NCBI GenBank assembly: GCA_016839865.1
Contig: JAEOTN010000420.1
Coordinates: forward strand, 1 to 6,575
Source of the DNA: Promethearchaeota archaeon
GTDB taxonomy: Archaea; Asgardarchaeota; Lokiarchaeia; Sigynarchaeales; MK-D1
DNA: 6,575 bases
Reading direction: 5' to 3'
Made by a program: the position numbers and the translations under genes. Numbering within the stretch: position 1 is the stretch's first letter; every line of letters begins with the position of its first letter. This document shows positions 5,919 through 6,575 of this stretch, in pieces. The notes beneath the pieces are model-generated. The model did no database searches, had not been told where the DNA came from, and worked only from the letters and a program-made list of their open reading frames with translations.

Positions 5919-6461
5919 ATGGTAGAATCAGAACCACGAACTGTGAAAGAATCCAAATCCCAATTAATGGAAGTAATGGAACCCGAATTCACGAATGTCC
6001 ACGGTAATGTGCAAGGTGGCAAAATCATGAAGATGATTGATCAGGTTGCATTCATTGCTGCTTCTAGACACGCACATTCTAATGTAGTTACTGCATCAGC
6101 GGACCGGTTTGATTTTTTAAGTCCGGTTTTCGTGGGAAATGTTGTGCTTGCAAAGGCTAGTGTTAATTATGCTGGTACGAGCTCTATGGAAATAGGGGTG
6201 CGAGTGGATGCAGAATGCTTGAGAAGTGGCAAAATAGTACATGTGAATAGTGCATATCTAACTTTTGTTGCACTGGATGAGGAGGATAAACCTAAAATAG
6301 TTCCGAAGATCATTCCGGAAACCGAGGAGGAAAAACGCCGATATGATGAAGCAAAAAAAAGGAAAGAAAGTAGAATGAAAAATCGAAAGAGAAGAAAACC
6401 TTCATCCCCGTGTATGACACGTATTAAAAACGGCCCATTTTCCTATAAACGAGCCGAATAA
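5919..6461 (+). CDS. Acyl-CoA thioesterase, hotdog fold (YciA/BACH-like)
   Basis: A 180-residue enzyme expected to hydrolyse acyl-CoA to free fatty acid and CoA in the cytoplasm. The hotdog domain spans about residues 12-120. NVHGNVQGGKIMKMIDQVAF (26-45) matches the family's N-x-x-G-x-x-x-G-G-x-x-M-x-x-x-D core, with Asn26 and Asp41 at the expected active-site positions. Next come TASADRFDFLSPVFVGNVV (58-76), the substrate-binding strand segment, and GTSSMEIGVRV (86-96). HVNSAYLTFVALDEEDKPKIVP (108-129) and PETEEEKRRYDEAKKRK (133-149) match the usual family ending. Beyond this is a Lys/Arg-rich tail (about 150-180, with KNRKRRKPSS) not usual for the family. The start at 5919 is supported by a TATA box 26 bases upstream. 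Acyl chain preference cannot be read from sequence. The gene stands alone, divergent from the small membrane protein gene. Confidence 0.9.
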   Translation: MVESEPRTVKESKSQLMEVMEPEFTNVHGNVQGGKIMKMIDQVAFIAASRHAHSNVVTASADRFDFLSPVFVGNVVLAKASVNYAGTSSMEIGVRVDAECLRSGKIVHVNSAYLTFVALDEEDKPKIVPKIIPETEEEKRRYDEAKKRKESRMKNRKRRKPSSPCMTRIKNGPFSYKRAE

Positions 6462-6492
6462 TTACAAACCTCATTTTCGACTGAATTTACTT

Positions 6493-6575
6493 TTATATTG
6501 ATCTGAATGGAATGGTTTTAATGCCTAGCCATGTTAAACTCCGTTCTACAGGTACATTGACCTTGTAAAAATTAA
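6493..6575 (-). CDS. Possible 3' end of a minus-strand gene entering from the right edge
   Basis: A minus-strand frame is open from the right edge to TAA at 6493-6495 and gives 26 residues ending in SLTWLGIKTIPFRSI. The composition is protein-like and the layout would be convergent with the thioesterase gene, leaving a 31-base gap. An open frame this short is not rare by chance, no homology can be judged, and the upstream part is outside the window, so this is a tentative call. Confidence 0.3.
   Translation of the reverse strand, partial: NFYKVNVPVERSLTWLGIKTIPFRSI

Noticed and set aside
6521..6568. A 15-codon plus-strand frame (MPSHVKLRSTGTLTL) with a well-placed TATA box.
   Set aside because: It is too short to support as a gene on its own and competes with an open minus-strand frame; kept only as a finding about the edge.

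Overview
The window looks like archaeal chromosome, most plausibly from an Asgard (Lokiarchaeia-like) or similar uncultured lineage. The lineage is inference. What the sequence shows is AT-rich DNA (roughly a third G+C by eye), compact mostly hypothetical genes, and TATA-like boxes centred about 25-30 bases before the start codons of most genes. That spacing is expected for archaeal promoters giving leaderless mRNAs. No tRNA, rRNA, CRISPR array or mobile element was seen.

Layout. On the left, two minus-strand genes: a multi-span membrane protein that runs off the left edge (581 to 1) and, upstream of it, a small zinc-ribbon protein (984 or 1029 down to 649). Divergent from these is a plus-strand pair: a cytoplasmic GH29 alpha-L-fucosidase (1143-2516) and, 42 bases later, a 700-residue protein with an N-terminal beta-rich half and a helical toroid-like half (2559-4661). 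The second gene resembles six-hairpin glycosidases in layout but I cannot assign it to a family. The two probably act together on fucosylated oligosaccharides taken into the cell. A convergent minus-strand group follows: a GNAT acetyltransferase (5158-4679), a TIGR04076-type protein (5544-5224), and a 32-residue single-span membrane protein (5703-5605). A 215-base divergent intergenic region separates this group from a plus-strand hotdog acyl-CoA thioesterase (5919-6461). The last 80 bases may hold the 3' end of a minus-strand gene entering from the right.

The most interesting items are the unassigned toroid protein beside the fucosidase, a perfect 10-bp inverted repeat that could hide the only clear Shine-Dalgarno sequence (that of the GNAT gene) in read-through mRNA, a second perfect 10-bp inverted repeat that includes a TATA box in the divergent intergenic region, and the tiny membrane protein gene with its own promoter.
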